64,000 nt of DNA from contig OX392538.1 in the NCBI GenBank assembly GCA_947623455.1, forward strand, positions 23,621,001-23,685,000, in the 5' to 3' direction. The translations under genes were made by a program, and so were the position numbers. Below the pieces are notes generated by a model. That model was not told where the DNA came from. It did no database searches and worked only from the letters and a program-made list of their open reading frames with translations. The DNA comes from Mimachlamys varia. Lineage: Eukaryota > Mollusca > Bivalvia > Pectinida > Pectinidae. This document shows, piece after piece, positions 1 to 10,195 of this stretch (position 1 is the first letter of the stretch; each line of letters opens with the position of its first letter).

Positions 1-620
1 CCTCGTCAACACATGAAAGTAACAACATTATTTTTACAAACAATGTTTAAAGACACTTTGCGGATAGTTTAGCAGAACATTCCGAAGGTTGTAAGTATTT
101 CATAAATATCAAAAAACAAAATGTAAACACCTTTTTTGTTCTAGTACCAAATATCATTCGACAACGAAACACTGACGTTTACTCTAAGACGTGGTCGAAT
201 TGCACCGTAATATGACAGTAGTCCACATTAATATTCTACATTCAGATATCCGAGATAAAGTTGGCAGCATATGCATATACTGGCAATATTGAATTATGCA
301 TATCGCTGTGAGTTATTTAGTATTAGTCCTGTAAAGGCAATGCTGTTCATGTCACGTTAAGTCACGGTGCCTGTCGTATTGGCTTTAAATGGCCATTGTT
401 ATGTTAAAGTTTGGCTTATAAACTCTACTACATGTACTAAAACTTAAAGAAGACTAAAGAAATTATGCAGATGATATCAAGTATGTAGCAGCTATTTTAA
501 TGAACCTTTCTAAATATTTTGATTGTATATCCTCTTGCTATGTTATCTGCCTATGGTGTTTCGGAATCCTCGGTCAAGCTAATATAAAATTATCTCTCAA
601 ACATAACACATAGTACTAAA
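1..620. other. Non-coding stretch with diverged dispersed repeat
   Basis: No gene seen. Positions about 55-240 and 270-410 resemble 12961-13050 and 14030-14130: both places share a gttagcagaacattc block, a gacgtggt-gaattg block, a ttatgcatatc-ctgtgagtta block and a cctgtcgtattgg block in the same order. This looks like one old dispersed repeat, of which the later copy has been split by about 1 kb of other sequence. Confidence 0.4.
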
Positions 621-629
621 TGTCATTCA

Positions 630-1160
630 GCTGCTGGAGCAACATCACGAAAGAAGTACCACAGGGTTCGATTCTCAGTCCCCTCCTATTCAACTTTGCA
701 GACAATAATCTCTGACAGAAAACACTTCAATAAACTAAACAAACTAACACTTTTTCACACATCCCTCCTCTCAGATTTAAATTTCTGTCCACTCTTTTTG
801 CACTTATATACTGAGTTCAATGTAAAAAGAATACAGAAATATATTATCTTAGGGAACAGAGATTTATATATGAAGACTACACAAGCTCAGGCGACAACTT
901 CTTAGCCAAACCACAAGTGGCTATACTAAAATCAGGATTTATAAGACAAATGGTTTTGGAAACTTATATAATCATACACAAAACCACAACATAGCCTCTA
1001 CAAAACAGAGAAAATACAGCTTCAGATACACAGACATATTACATATATCACAAGTCAAAACAATAACATACGGCCTCATAGTCCTCAGATACGCAGCAGC
1101 TTGCCTTTGGAACACCTTCCTGAAAATTTTAAAACCACAGCAAACTTCTGATGTTTCAAA
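630..1160 (+). mobile_element. LINE (non-LTR retrotransposon) remnant, RT motif fused to C-terminal tail
   Basis: Reading the plus strand in shifting frames gives a piece of a LINE reverse transcriptase. Near 655-695 lies VPQGSILSPLLF, the conserved RT motif usually written GVPQGSxLGPLLF. From about 745 the sequence jumps to the region after the RT (SLLSDLNFCPL, then a RFIYEDYTSS-like block), and near 1065-1110 to TYGLIVLRYAAACLWN, the usual C-terminal motif of mollusc LINEs. The YxDD catalytic block expected between these is absent, so the copy is internally deleted as well as frameshifted. It abuts a minus-strand Penelope tail at about 1190. Clade not assigned; the motifs suit the CR1/jockey group. 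Confidence 0.7.
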
Positions 1161-1190
1161 TCCCTACTTGTATCCTGAAACAGGACTAAA

Positions 1191-1745
1191 AAAATCAGAG
1201 AATACCAAAGCGTCAACAAAACCATAGTCCGAACTCAAAATCGATAAAACTAGGGGCAAAATAGGAACAAAAGGAAAATTTACACGGTGACTCCCATAAA
1301 AGCACAAGAAAATGAGACAAGGTGTTTCTGGAAGAGTAAGCGTCTTCTGATTCATCGACGACACCCGCCATGTAAATCTTTGTCATATCCAAGTTAACAT
1401 CAAGTTCTCAAAACGAGAACTGAGTATCATTGTCAATCACAACAAGTAAACAAACTAATGAGCATACTCAAAAATGTCAATCATATCACTTAAAGATACG
1501 GAATATTTCTGAAAGAGACAAAGATAGCGATCATAAAACTTGCACATAGTTCAACCTGCATCTCTCGAATCCTTGTGTTGATTAGTTTCATCGATAACGA
1601 AAATCACGATACCTAGAGCAAGCTCTAGAATATTGAATCAACTGCGACATGTACATACCATAGTTTGGAGAAGGAGGGATGTTACTATCAAGAAATGGAA
1701 AGTTTACGATCGGAAAATTGAAATAATCACGTTTATCGCTTAGTA
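1191..1745 (-). mobile_element. Penelope-like element, 5'-truncated 3' end with RT C-terminus
   Basis: On the minus strand this begins in the end of a Penelope-type RT (FNFPIVNFPFLDSNIPPSP, then a YMSQLIQYSRACS block, then KFYDRY), continues through a short 3' untranslated tail, and stops at 1191 in ggtattctctgatt followed by a T run. The tail matches the ends of the tandem units at 5246 and 7624 and the copies at 10002, 17727, 36716 and 51405. Stop codons and small indels break the frame. It is a dead copy truncated at its 5' end, which is usual for target-primed retrotransposition. Confidence 0.75.
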
Positions 1746-2672
1746 CTTACCTACATACATGTACAACAATCACATAAAATCCTACACCAATGGTTCAGCT
1801 TCTTCTCTAATGATGTTTTCAAATCTTCAATGATGCTTCTCCTAAAATGCTACTTTCCAAACACTACTGTGTCCATCTGTTTCATCTCCATAGTAATTTA
1901 AGGAGTACAACTCGACCTTTAATCTCTAGTTATTTCGTTTATACTTTTCATAGTACGGTCTCACTGGAATTACATTGATTCTTTAGTAGGGTATCAGGAA
2001 TGTATGCTGACGTGTATTATGGTAAAATACGCTAGTGTTCTTTAGTACTATTCTTAGTCAGCTTACCTGTCCCTGAATCCACTATGCGTGAAGACGCGGC
2101 TCTCCCTCAGGATAATTGTGATACTGGTGGTCTTTCGCCCGTTATTAATCAGACTTCTTGATGCGAACTGTAGAAGCGTGTGAGGCGTTTTCATTATTCA
2201 GACAATACGCTTGTATGAATATTAGGTTAAAATCCGTAAGAGCGGGCCTTGTAGAAGGAGAGCCTGAACCCCAAAAACTCGAAGTCGGACAAGTCCGCTG
2301 AATTCAAATCCCAATGCAACAGAATCCAATTCCAGTTCAATGAGGAATGAGAGACGGACGTTCTTAGGTTTATTATAAATCTCGTGACGCATGACATTGG
2401 CAGATGTGTACGTTGAGTTGGCTAAATATATAAAGCTTAAATTATACAAAAGAAATAAGCTGATAAGACTTACCAAGAAATAGTCTGCTGAAATTGCCTG
2501 TTGGCAAACCGTCAACAAATACGTCTACGACGATTTGGCTTTAGACAGTGAGGACATGAAACGAATTCGACTGGCGAAACAGTCGACATTGAGGAGTATT
2601 AAGCACAAAACTGACTTTCGTAAGCGAACTCTGATGTTTGTATATATAGCAATGACAACAACTCCACGGAAC
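1746..2672. other. No recognisable gene
   Basis: Short ORFs on both strands (for example 2222-2518 minus, and a plus-strand run at about 2525-2690 reading YDDLALDSEDMKRIRLAKQ) have protein-like composition, but none matches a family I recognise and none has convincing splice signals on both sides. Could be an old gene or transposon fragment. Confidence 0.3.
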
Positions 2673-2930
2673 CTATGGTGTCAAACCCCGTCGTAGTGCC
2701 GCCTTTCCGACCAGTGTTGTGGGTGTGACTGGTACGGCCACTGAAGGAGGAAAGACTGGGGTGAACTCAGGCAGGTAGGATCCGACAGCCCCAGTTACCG
2801 ACAAGTGAAGAAAGTCATGATAAGTATATATGTTATCCTCCTGGGTTGTTTGATTGTGAAGAACTGTTCCCCCATTAGCAACTTCTTTGAATACCAATAT
2901 ATCTGTCCTTAAACTTCCTTTAAAGGTAGA
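2673..2930 (-). CDS. Candidate terminal exon of an unrecognised gene
   Basis: On the minus strand a good splice acceptor (cttgtcttttcag) ends at 2931 and opens directly into an uninterrupted frame of about 85 codons ending at a stop at 2673. The peptide (starting STFKGSLRTDILVFKEVANG, with LHLSVTGAVGSYLPEFTPVF in the middle) is not low complexity but belongs to no family I can name. No upstream exon was identified before the region becomes repeat. It could equally be a chance ORF, since ORFs of this size occur throughout the window. Confidence 0.2.
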   Translation of the reverse strand, partial: STFKGSLRTDILVFKEVANGGTVLHNQTTQEDNIYTYHDFLHLSVTGAVGSYLPEFTPVFPPSVAVPVTPTTLVGKAALRRGLTP

Positions 2931-2944
2931 CTGAAAAGACAAGT

Positions 2945-3780
2945 CAAATTCTGGAAAGATATTAGTGCTTCAGAATTCATTGTAAATACTATCAACCGGG
3001 TTATGTAATACCTTTCATTTCGACCCATCAATTTTCTAAAAATAACATACCCGTAGTAAGGGAGGCAGAGTTTGTCAAACAAGCTATAGCAGAGTTTTAT
3101 TTCTCCCTCATATAGTCAACCCCTTAAGTGCTGCTTACTGCAGTTCTGGCAAGAAACGTTAGATGTAAGATTTTTTTTGGAAGATTTTTTAGATTTAGGA
3201 TATGTTTTATGTCTGGAAAGGGAAAAGAAATTTGAGGATAAGAAACTTGCTTTCCAATATTTTGATTTAGTTGTATTGCTGAAGTGCTCTATCTATCAAA
3301 ATACTTTTTTTAAAACACTGGAGAAGGAATAGTATCACCATAGATCACGGGTTAGATTGTAGTTCTGATAACGTTAGCTGTCAGAGTACATGTAGCAGTG
3401 ACATTTTTTGAGATTCATTTCATACATATTCATGGTGACATAATATAAGACGATACATAATTATGGTGCTGTGATGTACAATATATATACGTTGCAGCGC
3501 CTGCTGTCCTTATCAAATATACAATGGGAGGGCGTTCTGGCTTATGATATCCCTAATAGTCATATACAAATAAACAAATGACCTCATGCGTGCGTATTAT
3601 GTATATATAAATTAATATCCATTAAATGTATGACCAATTAATTAGTCTGTTATGGACCTTACTCGAAGAAGCTGTTCTCAAATAGTGCTGTCTGGAGTGG
3701 TATTGTGCCCAAGCCGTCAGGCGAGAGCACTATACATCTCTAGACAGCACTATAATAAAACGATTCCCGAGGGAAACAGA
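2945..3780. other. Intergenic, nothing recognised
   Basis: AT-rich sequence without usable ORFs, RNA genes or repeats that I could identify. Confidence 0.4.
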
Positions 3781-3784
3781 TATA

Positions 3785-3960
3785 GCATTACATTTGGTTT
3801 GATTTGGTTGATTATGTTTACGTCCTATTGACAGCCAGTGTCATTTAGGACGGCATCCCGGTGTATGCGTGAGTTAAGAGTGTGTGTATTTGGGATGGCG
3901 TGGTATGTTCTTGTAAGCCTTCTTGTGCAAGTCCAGATCTTTTGCTGATTTAAAGTGCTA
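3785..3960 (-). mobile_element. SINE-like fragment (3' half)
   Basis: The segment near 3800-3850 carries tttacgtcctattgacagcc followed by gtcatttaggacg. This is the tail of the tRNA-headed SINE seen better at 34885-35080 and 37715-37930. The following part (a gcatcccggtgtatgcg block and a tggtatgttcttgtaagcc block) is a different body, so this is either another subfamily or a chimera. No tRNA-like head is visible here. Confidence 0.5.
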
Positions 3961-4405
3961 CCACACTGTAGTTTACTGTCGAAGGCCGCCAGCAGAACAT
4001 CACACGACGTTGATCTGACAATTAAAACAAAAGCCATATATTTACATTCTGATTGTTTCTTCTCTATATGAACATACCAACTGAAAACAGCAAACACTAG
4101 ACTATGAATACATCATGAATACAGTATGAATACATTCATTCACGTGAATTACTTATGACGTAATATGTTAGTCTTGTTCAATGGGAGTTTTACGGCTCCG
4201 CTTCGGATAACATGGAGAACGCCTCCGCGTCAAACGTTCAAATGACTACGGTAGATTATTGGCGCCAATTTTTCGCAAATTGTGGCTGTTTCGCCTTTTT
4301 CGTTTAAAGGACGGCGCAATAACAAACGCAGTTGATTAACCAGTTGTTCAATAAATAAGAAAATAAATTAGACAATTGTTCAGTAGTAAAAATGTAAATA
4401 TATGA

Positions 4406-4556
4406 ATTGAACGGCGTTGTTTTAATTTTCATGCCGGTATGAATGCAAATCGGTTACATCCATATTGACGATGAAGCCCTAGCGGGCTTCATGCAATATG
4501 GATGTAATCGCTTTGCATTCATACCGGCATGAAAATTAAAAAACGCCGTTCAATCC
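4406..4556. repeat. Palindromic MITE-like hairpin, about 150 bp
   Basis: Two inverted arms of about 65 bp (4406-4475 and 4490-4556) are nearly perfect reverse complements. The left arm contains cggcgttgttttaattttca and catgccggtatgaatgcaaa. The centre (atgaagccc-tagc-gggcttcat) is itself a perfect hairpin, so the whole element folds almost to its tip. No coding capacity. Short fold-back elements of this type are usually non-autonomous DNA transposons. Confidence 0.8.
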
Positions 4557-4559
4557 CTA

Positions 4560-5245
4560 TATGGACGTCACTGATGAAACGAATTAAATACATTAATAAC
4601 GGATTTTTTTTTTGACTGGTTACCGTTTAGTCGATTGACCTGCTTCCCTTTTCTGTAAATAGATCTGAATGACAGTCACTTCAAAGCGTTGTGTACGCTT
4701 GACTTTAAAATTTGCAACACTCAGTAAAAGAATATGGAAATCCTGTGGCGATCGAAAGCATGTCAGTATTTGCAGACGGCAAGTCAACAATCAAACGAAA
4801 ATAGATTTTTATAGTGCCACCTCTGAGAACATAAAACTCTTGATGTTACTGTTCCTGCGGGCGGAAACAATAAGAGTACTTGACGCTAGTTATACTTTCC
4901 GTAGTCATGCAATGATTGCAGATATTTGTATCAAATATAACATCGTAGTTATCCAATAGCCATCCAAGATATTAACATGTGATGCACATAATCTATTCAT
5001 AGCAAAAACGTGCATTTAATTGGTAAGAAAACAATCAAACGTGCAGAACATTCCGAGAAATCAATAAAGCGTGAAGATCATTCCGAGAAATCAAAAAAGC
5101 CTGCTAACATACAGAAATATATCTATTTATTCAGTTTAATGTACATGCTAGCGAACATCTGTTTCTTTACGCATCAAGCCGTTCTAACTTTGTCAACCAG
5201 TCATGGCAAAATATAGATTAGGGATCAAATATTTGAAGAAAAAAA
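4560..5245. other. Intergenic, small internal duplication
   Basis: Nothing gene-like. A unit of about 28 bp containing cattccgagaaatcaa is present twice at about 5046-5100. The short plus-strand ORFs at 4669 and 5010 have no recognisable content. Confidence 0.4.
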
Positions 5246-5390
5246 ATCAGAGAATACCAAAGCGTCAACAAAAGCATAATACGAACTCAAAATCGATTTA
5301 ACTACGGGCAAAATAGGAGCAAAGGAAAGATTTACATAGAGATTCTCGTAAAAGCACAAGAGAATAAGATCAGGTGTTCCGGAAGATTAA

Positions 5391-6284
5391 GCGTTTTCTG
5401 CTTCATCGATCATATATTTGTATCGTCGTTCAACTTTCTTGGAAAAGAAAGCTCTCATAATGAGAGACCGAAGACGTTCTTTCAGTTTGGCATGTGGTAT
5501 GGTAGTGTACAGGGTATAAAAATCAAATGTTTTGATGGACATTAATGCCACTTCTGGAGTATACAGTGTCACAATAAGACTGAAGGCCTGATTTAACGGT
5601 ACTAAGAATGGTAGTAAGATGTTTTGACAATGGCTTGGTTGAGCAATAAGACGAGCCAGCGATAAAACGTTGCTTATAAGGATTCTTGTGTAGTTTAGGT
5701 ATCCAATGTAGCCGAGGTAGGTCAGCGTCTTCATCATTAACGGGTATTTTGAATGATTGTAATACTGATTTATGATTGGAAAGTAATTCATCTTTGGAAA
5801 ACCCGGTCAATGCGTAAGTAGGGTTACCTTGGTTATCAAGCAGGCCCAGTTCTTTTTGCAAACAATGAATGTAATAGTGTTTGCAAACTAGGATCAGGTA
5901 ATTAGATGCCTTGTCTGCAGACACAATCACATACTTGTCATGTTGGTCGTTGAGTGTTGTTCGAACATCGAGGTCAAGGAAGATTGACTTGTGTTTAGTT
6001 TTCGTTTTGTATCGCAAACTGCTTATTCTTTTCTGAATAGAGGACCTGATAGATTTAACCCACTCGGAAAGTGAATCAAATTCAGCATATTCACGTTTAG
6101 CCCATTGCCTGGCGTAATTTTCCACAGAGTCCATAAGAATCTTGAAATTCACATTCCAATTGATGGATGGAGTCTCGCGATACTTTTCACCTTTCATGAA
6201 AAGCTCCCGTAGCTTTATGTTGGGGATGATCTTCAGATTGCCATGTGTCCAGCTGGGCCATAGCAATATTGGGATGAAGAACAT
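5391..6284 (-). pseudogene. Penelope-like RT, N-terminal half (unit 1)
   Basis: Two overlapping frames carry the RT start. Frame one (6284 down to about 5523) includes an ENYARQWAKREYAEFDSLSEW block, YVIVSADKASNYLILVCKHY, then the RT fingers motif WIPKLHKNPYKQRFIAGSS followed by CSTKPLSKHL. Frame two (ending 5387) resumes with IKTFDFYTLYTTIPHAKLKE, the first palm motif. About 20 residues are missing between SRSGIN and the TFDF block, and this accounts for the frame change. The remainder of the palm, with the catalytic aspartate pair, is deleted; the frame runs into the 3' tail and stops at 5387. No active RT can be made. Confidence 0.85.
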
Positions 6285-6603
6285 AAATATGCTGAAGGAG
6301 GGGTCATTCTAAGGTCTACATGTTCAACTGCTGCAGTGTTTGCTTGTAATTGAAAAGCTTCGGTGCAATAGGTACAGAATAACTGTAGGAATTGATAGGT
6401 GATCTTATATATCGGAAGTACGGTGGTATGTTAGCTTGAACAGACTTTTGATGTAAGATATTGCTGATGTTAGTGGCATCAATACCCTTTTTGACAAATT
6501 CAACTTTCATAAAATGTTGAGTCGCTGGTGGCTCATGGCCGTCCGTTCGCACGGGCCTAAATAGTCGAATTTCTGCCCCATCATCAATTATCTGATGGAG
6601 CCC

Positions 6604-6864
6604 TCATGCTAGTTTCCAAAGGTCATCCGGAACAGTTTTTTGAGTGGTTTGTAGTGTTCTTAACATAGTCCGAGGCAGTGAATATAGTGTGGTTCGAACA
6701 CGATGAACACCCAATTGTCCATTTAAAATGACCATAAGGTTTTCAAATTGTACACTAAATTCCGTTGGACTGTTGTAATGCCGATGTCCATGACTACGAA
6801 AACGTCTCCTTTGAGGAATAAAAAAAGACATTACATTAGTTTGACTGTATACGGGACTGGACAA
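6604..6864 (-). pseudogene. Penelope-like linker region with GHRHY block (unit 1)
   Basis: The 86-codon frame starts just after the endonuclease, in a different frame, and contains FFIPQRRRFRSHGHRHYNSP. In intact relatives this block joins the GIY-YIG domain to the RT. A frameshift near 6855 separates it from the endonuclease, and another break near 6560-6600 separates it from the next segment (6316-6552, with KGIDATNISNILHQKSVQ and IPPYFRYIRSP). Confidence 0.7.
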
Positions 6865-7184
6865 ATCCCATAGAAACTAAACGATGGCATAGCAGTGTAA
6901 AGAAGTTTTATGTAGTGTTCCTCACGCTGTCTACGGTACGGAGTGCTGAGTGTTGGATTGTTAGTAGGGTGATAGATTTTCTCCAGAATACGGACAGTTA
7001 TAGATAGAATTGAATGGTCAGGGAGATTGAAATGCTGATATAAACATTGATTCTCGTCCCGGTTTACTGCCGAACGGTGACCGTTCATTCTCTGTCGCAA
7101 CTGGCCTTTTGTTTCACCGATATAAAGTAAACCACACAGAAAACACACAACACCGTACACAGCATTGGATGTTTTACAAGTCAA
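6831..7184 (-). pseudogene. GIY-YIG endonuclease domain of Penelope-like element (unit 1)
   Basis: The 117-codon frame opens with a cysteine cluster (C3, C14, C17), and the GIY-YIG signature reads VYGVV and then LLYIGETKGQLRQRMNGHRS. YIG is at residues 21-23, and the downstream arginine (29 or 32) and H36 match the nuclease core. A conserved YRRQREEHYIK segment near residue 83 supplies the acidic residue. This domain nicks target DNA for retrotransposition. It is N-terminal to the RT. The ORF is terminated early by a frameshift relative to the linker, so this copy is a fragment. Confidence 0.85.
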
Positions 7185-7768
7185 GTTTTCGAAACTTTTC
7201 GTAGAGTATTCTTTATCAGTGAGGGAACTTTGGTATCTCTTGTCTCATATGTTCATCTATAAAAAGCTAATGCATTTGTAAATGTCTTCACGTGCAGACA
7301 TGAAACATATATATGCACTTTTCATTTGCAAAACCTTTTTTTTTAATTTCAGTCTCTTCTCATGTGGTAAAAAACATTGTTTTGATTTAATTCGCATTTT
7401 TTTAAAAACATGAGTCGCCGATACCCCATACACTGTATATATATATATGATTTTGCTTTTAACCTGTGACCATTTGAATAATGATCATCAAAAACAAATT
7501 TTCGGAATTGATGTCGACAAACAATATGTTTTTTTAAGATGTTTGAAAATAGTCATCGGCCATACACACCCATACATATAAGTAAGGATCGTTTGTACTC
7601 TTTGATATTTAAAAAAAAAAATAATCAGAGAATACCAAAGCGTCAACAAAAGCATAATACGAACTCAAAATCGATTTAACTACGGGCAAAATAGGAGCAA
7701 AGGAAAGATTTACATAGAGATTCTCGTAAAAGCACAAGAGAATAAGATCAGGTGTTCCGGAAGATTAA

Positions 7769-8662
7769 GCGTTTTCTGCTTCATCGATCATATATTTGTA
7801 TCGTCGTTCAACTTTCTTGGAAAAGAAAGCTCTCATAATGAGAGACCGAAGACGTTCTTTCAGTTTGGCATGTGGTATGGTAGTGTACAGGGTATAAAAA
7901 TCAAATGTTTTGATGGACATTAATGCCACTTCTGGAGTATACAGTGTCACAATAAGACTGAAGGCCTGATTTAACGGTACTAAGAATGGTAGTAAGATGT
8001 TTTGACAATGGCTTGGTTGAGCAATAAGACGAGCCAGCGATAAAACGTTGCTTATAAGGATTCTTGTGTAGTTTAGGTATCCAATGTAGCCGAGGTAGGT
8101 CAGCGTCTTCATCATTAACGGGTATTTTGAATGATTGTAATACTGATTTATGATTGGAAAGTAATTCATCTTTGGAAAACCCGGTCAATGCGTAAGTAGG
8201 GTTACCTTGGTTATCAAGCAGGCCCAGTTCTTTTTGCAAACAATGAATGTAATAGTGTTTGCAAACTAGGATCAGGTAATTAGATGCCTTGTCTGCAGAC
8301 ACAATCACATACTTGTCATGTTGGTCGTTGAGTGTTGTTCGAACATCGAGGTCAAGGAAGATTGACTTGTGTTTAGTTTTCGTTTTGTATCGCAAACTGC
8401 TTATTCTTTTCTGAATAGAGGACCTGATAGATTTAACCCACTCGGAAAGTGAATCAAATTCAGCATATTCACGTTTAGCCCATTGCCTGGCGTAATTTTC
8501 CACAGAGTCCATAAGAATCTTGAAATTCACATTCCAATTGATGGATGGAGTCTCGCGATACTTTTCACCTTTCATGAAAAGCTCCCGTAGCTTTATGTTG
8601 GGGATGATCTTCAGATTGCCATGTGTCCAGCTGGGCCATAGCAATATTGGGATGAAGAACAT
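7769..8662 (-). pseudogene. Penelope-like RT, N-terminal half (unit 2)
   Basis: Same content and same lesions as the RT half of unit 1, including WIPKLHKNPYKQRFIAGSS and FDFYTLYTTIPHAKLKE, the loss of the catalytic palm and the frame jump into the 3' tail. Confidence 0.85.
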
Positions 8663-9208
8663 AAATATGCTGAAGGAGGGGTCATTCTAAGGTCTACATG
8701 TTCAACTGCTGCAGTGTTTGCTTGTAATTGAAAAGCTTCGGTGCAATAGGTACAGAATAACTGTAGGAATTGATAGGTGATCTTATATATCGGAAGTACG
8801 GTGGTATGTTAGCTTGAACAGACTTTTGATGTAAGATATTGCTGATGTTAGTGGCATCAATACCCTTTTTGACAAATTCAACTTTCATAAAATGTTGAGT
8901 CGCTGGTGGCTCATGGCCGTCCGTTCGCACGGGCCTAAATAGTCGAATTTCTGCCCCATCATCAATTATCTGATGGAGCCCTCATGCTAGTTTCCAAAGG
9001 TCATCCGGAACAGTTTTTTGAGTGGTTTGTAGTGTTCTTAACATAGTCCGAGGCAGTGAATATAGTGTGGTTCGAACACGATGAACACCCAATTGTCCAT
9101 TTAAAATGACCATAAGGTTTTCAAATTGTACACTAAATTCCGTTGGACTGTTGTAATGCCGATGTCCATGACTACGAAAACGTCTCCTTTGAGGAATAAA
9201 AAAAGACA

Positions 9209-9562
9209 TTACATTAGTTTGACTGTATACGGGACTGGACAAATCCCATAGAAACTAAACGATGGCATAGCAGTGTAAAGAAGTTTTATGTAGTGTTCCT
9301 CACGCTGTCTACGGTACGGAGTGCTGAGTGTTGGATTGTTAGTAGGGTGATAGATTTTCTCCAGAATACGGACAGTTATAGATAGAATTGAATGGTCAGG
9401 GAGATTGAAATGCTGATATAAACATTGATTCTCGTCCCGGTTTACTGCCGAACGGTGACCGTTCATTCTCTGTCGCAACTGGCCTTTTGTTTCACCGATA
9501 TAAAGTAAACCACACAGAAAACACACAACACCGTACACAGCATTGGATGTTTTACAAGTCAA
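9209..9562 (-). pseudogene. GIY-YIG endonuclease domain of Penelope-like element (unit 2)
   Basis: Identical peptide to the unit 1 domain (CxxC cluster, LLYIGET, the RMNGH block), with the same premature frame break just before the GHRHY linker (8982-9242). Confidence 0.85.
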
Positions 9563-10001
9563 GTTTTCGAAACTTTTCGTAGAGTATTCTTTATCAGTGA
9601 GGGAACTTTGGTATCTCTTGTCTCATATGTTCATCTATAAAAAGCTAATGCATTTGTAAATGTCTTCACGTGCAGACATGAAACATATATATGCACTTTT
9701 CATTTGCAAAACCTTTTTTTTTAATTTCAGTCTCTTCTCATGTGGTAAAAAACATTGTTTTGATTTAATTCGCATTTTTTTAAAAACATGAGTCGCCGAT
9801 ACCCCATACACTGTATATATATATATGATTTTGCTTTTAACCTGTGACCATTTGAATAATGATCATCAAAAACAAATTTTCGGAATTGATGTCGACAAAC
9901 AATATGTTTTTTTAAGATGTTTGAAAATAGTCATCGGCCATACACACCCATACATATAAGTAAGGATCGTTTGTACTCTTTGATATTTAAAAAAAAAAAT
10001 A

Positions 10002-10195
10002 ATCAGAGAATACCAAAGCGTCAACAAAACCAAAATCCGAACTCAAAATCGATTAAACTAGAGGCAAAATAGGAACAAAAGAAAGATTTGCCTGGAGACT
10101 CGTAAAAGCACATGAGAATAAGACCATGTGTTCCGGAATAGTAAGCGTCTTCTGCTTCATCGACGACACTCGCCATGTAAATCTCTTTCACACCC
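10002..10195 (-). mobile_element. Penelope-like element 3' tail, third head-to-tail copy
   Basis: The sequence resumes with the same 3' terminus (atcagagaataccaaagcg) directly behind unit 2 but differs from the two units at several bases, for example gaggcaaaataggaac and the cgacgacactcgccatgtaa block. Only the 3' untranslated tail remains, up to about 10195. On the minus strand it lies upstream of the two units, in the position of a left pseudo-LTR. Confidence 0.7.

Larger units (their letters stand above)
5246..7623 (-). mobile_element. Naiad-type Penelope-like retroelement, internally deleted, tandem unit 1
   Basis: This is a 2378-bp unit read on the minus strand. In order: a 5' region without ORF (about 7185-7623), a GIY-YIG endonuclease domain (6831-7184), a linker with the GHRHY block (6604-6864), a pre-RT region (6316-6552), the RT N-terminal half (about 5391-6284), and a 3' tail (5246-5390). 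The endonuclease lies in front of the RT, which is the permuted order known for Naiad/Chlamys Penelope-like elements; classical Penelope carries it at the C-terminus. Frameshifts separate the ORFs, and the RT core with its catalytic IDD block is missing because the frame jumps from about the RRYKYM position straight into the 3' tail. The unit is therefore non-autonomous. It is followed head-to-tail by an apparently identical unit at 7624. Confidence 0.85.
7624..10001 (-). mobile_element. Naiad-type Penelope-like retroelement, tandem unit 2
   Basis: This unit is exactly 2378 bp downstream of unit 1 with the same borders (the 3' end at atcagagaatacc, and the A run plus ata before it). Every ORF, frameshift, stop and the RT-to-tail deletion is reproduced at the same offset, and the encoded peptides are identical. 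Head-to-tail arrangement is common for Penelope-like elements, where it creates pseudo-LTRs. The shared lesions, however, indicate that an already dead unit was duplicated as DNA, or that the assembly repeats one unit. Confidence 0.85.

Noticed and set aside
4567..4580. ctgatgaaac as a hammerhead core next to the 4406 palindrome
   Set aside because: No stem II or properly spaced GAAA partner follows.
7185..7623. Hammerhead ribozyme in the 5' region of the Penelope unit
   Set aside because: Some Penelope-like elements carry them, but I found no canonical CTGATGA/GAAA core on either strand here. A covariance-model search would be decisive.
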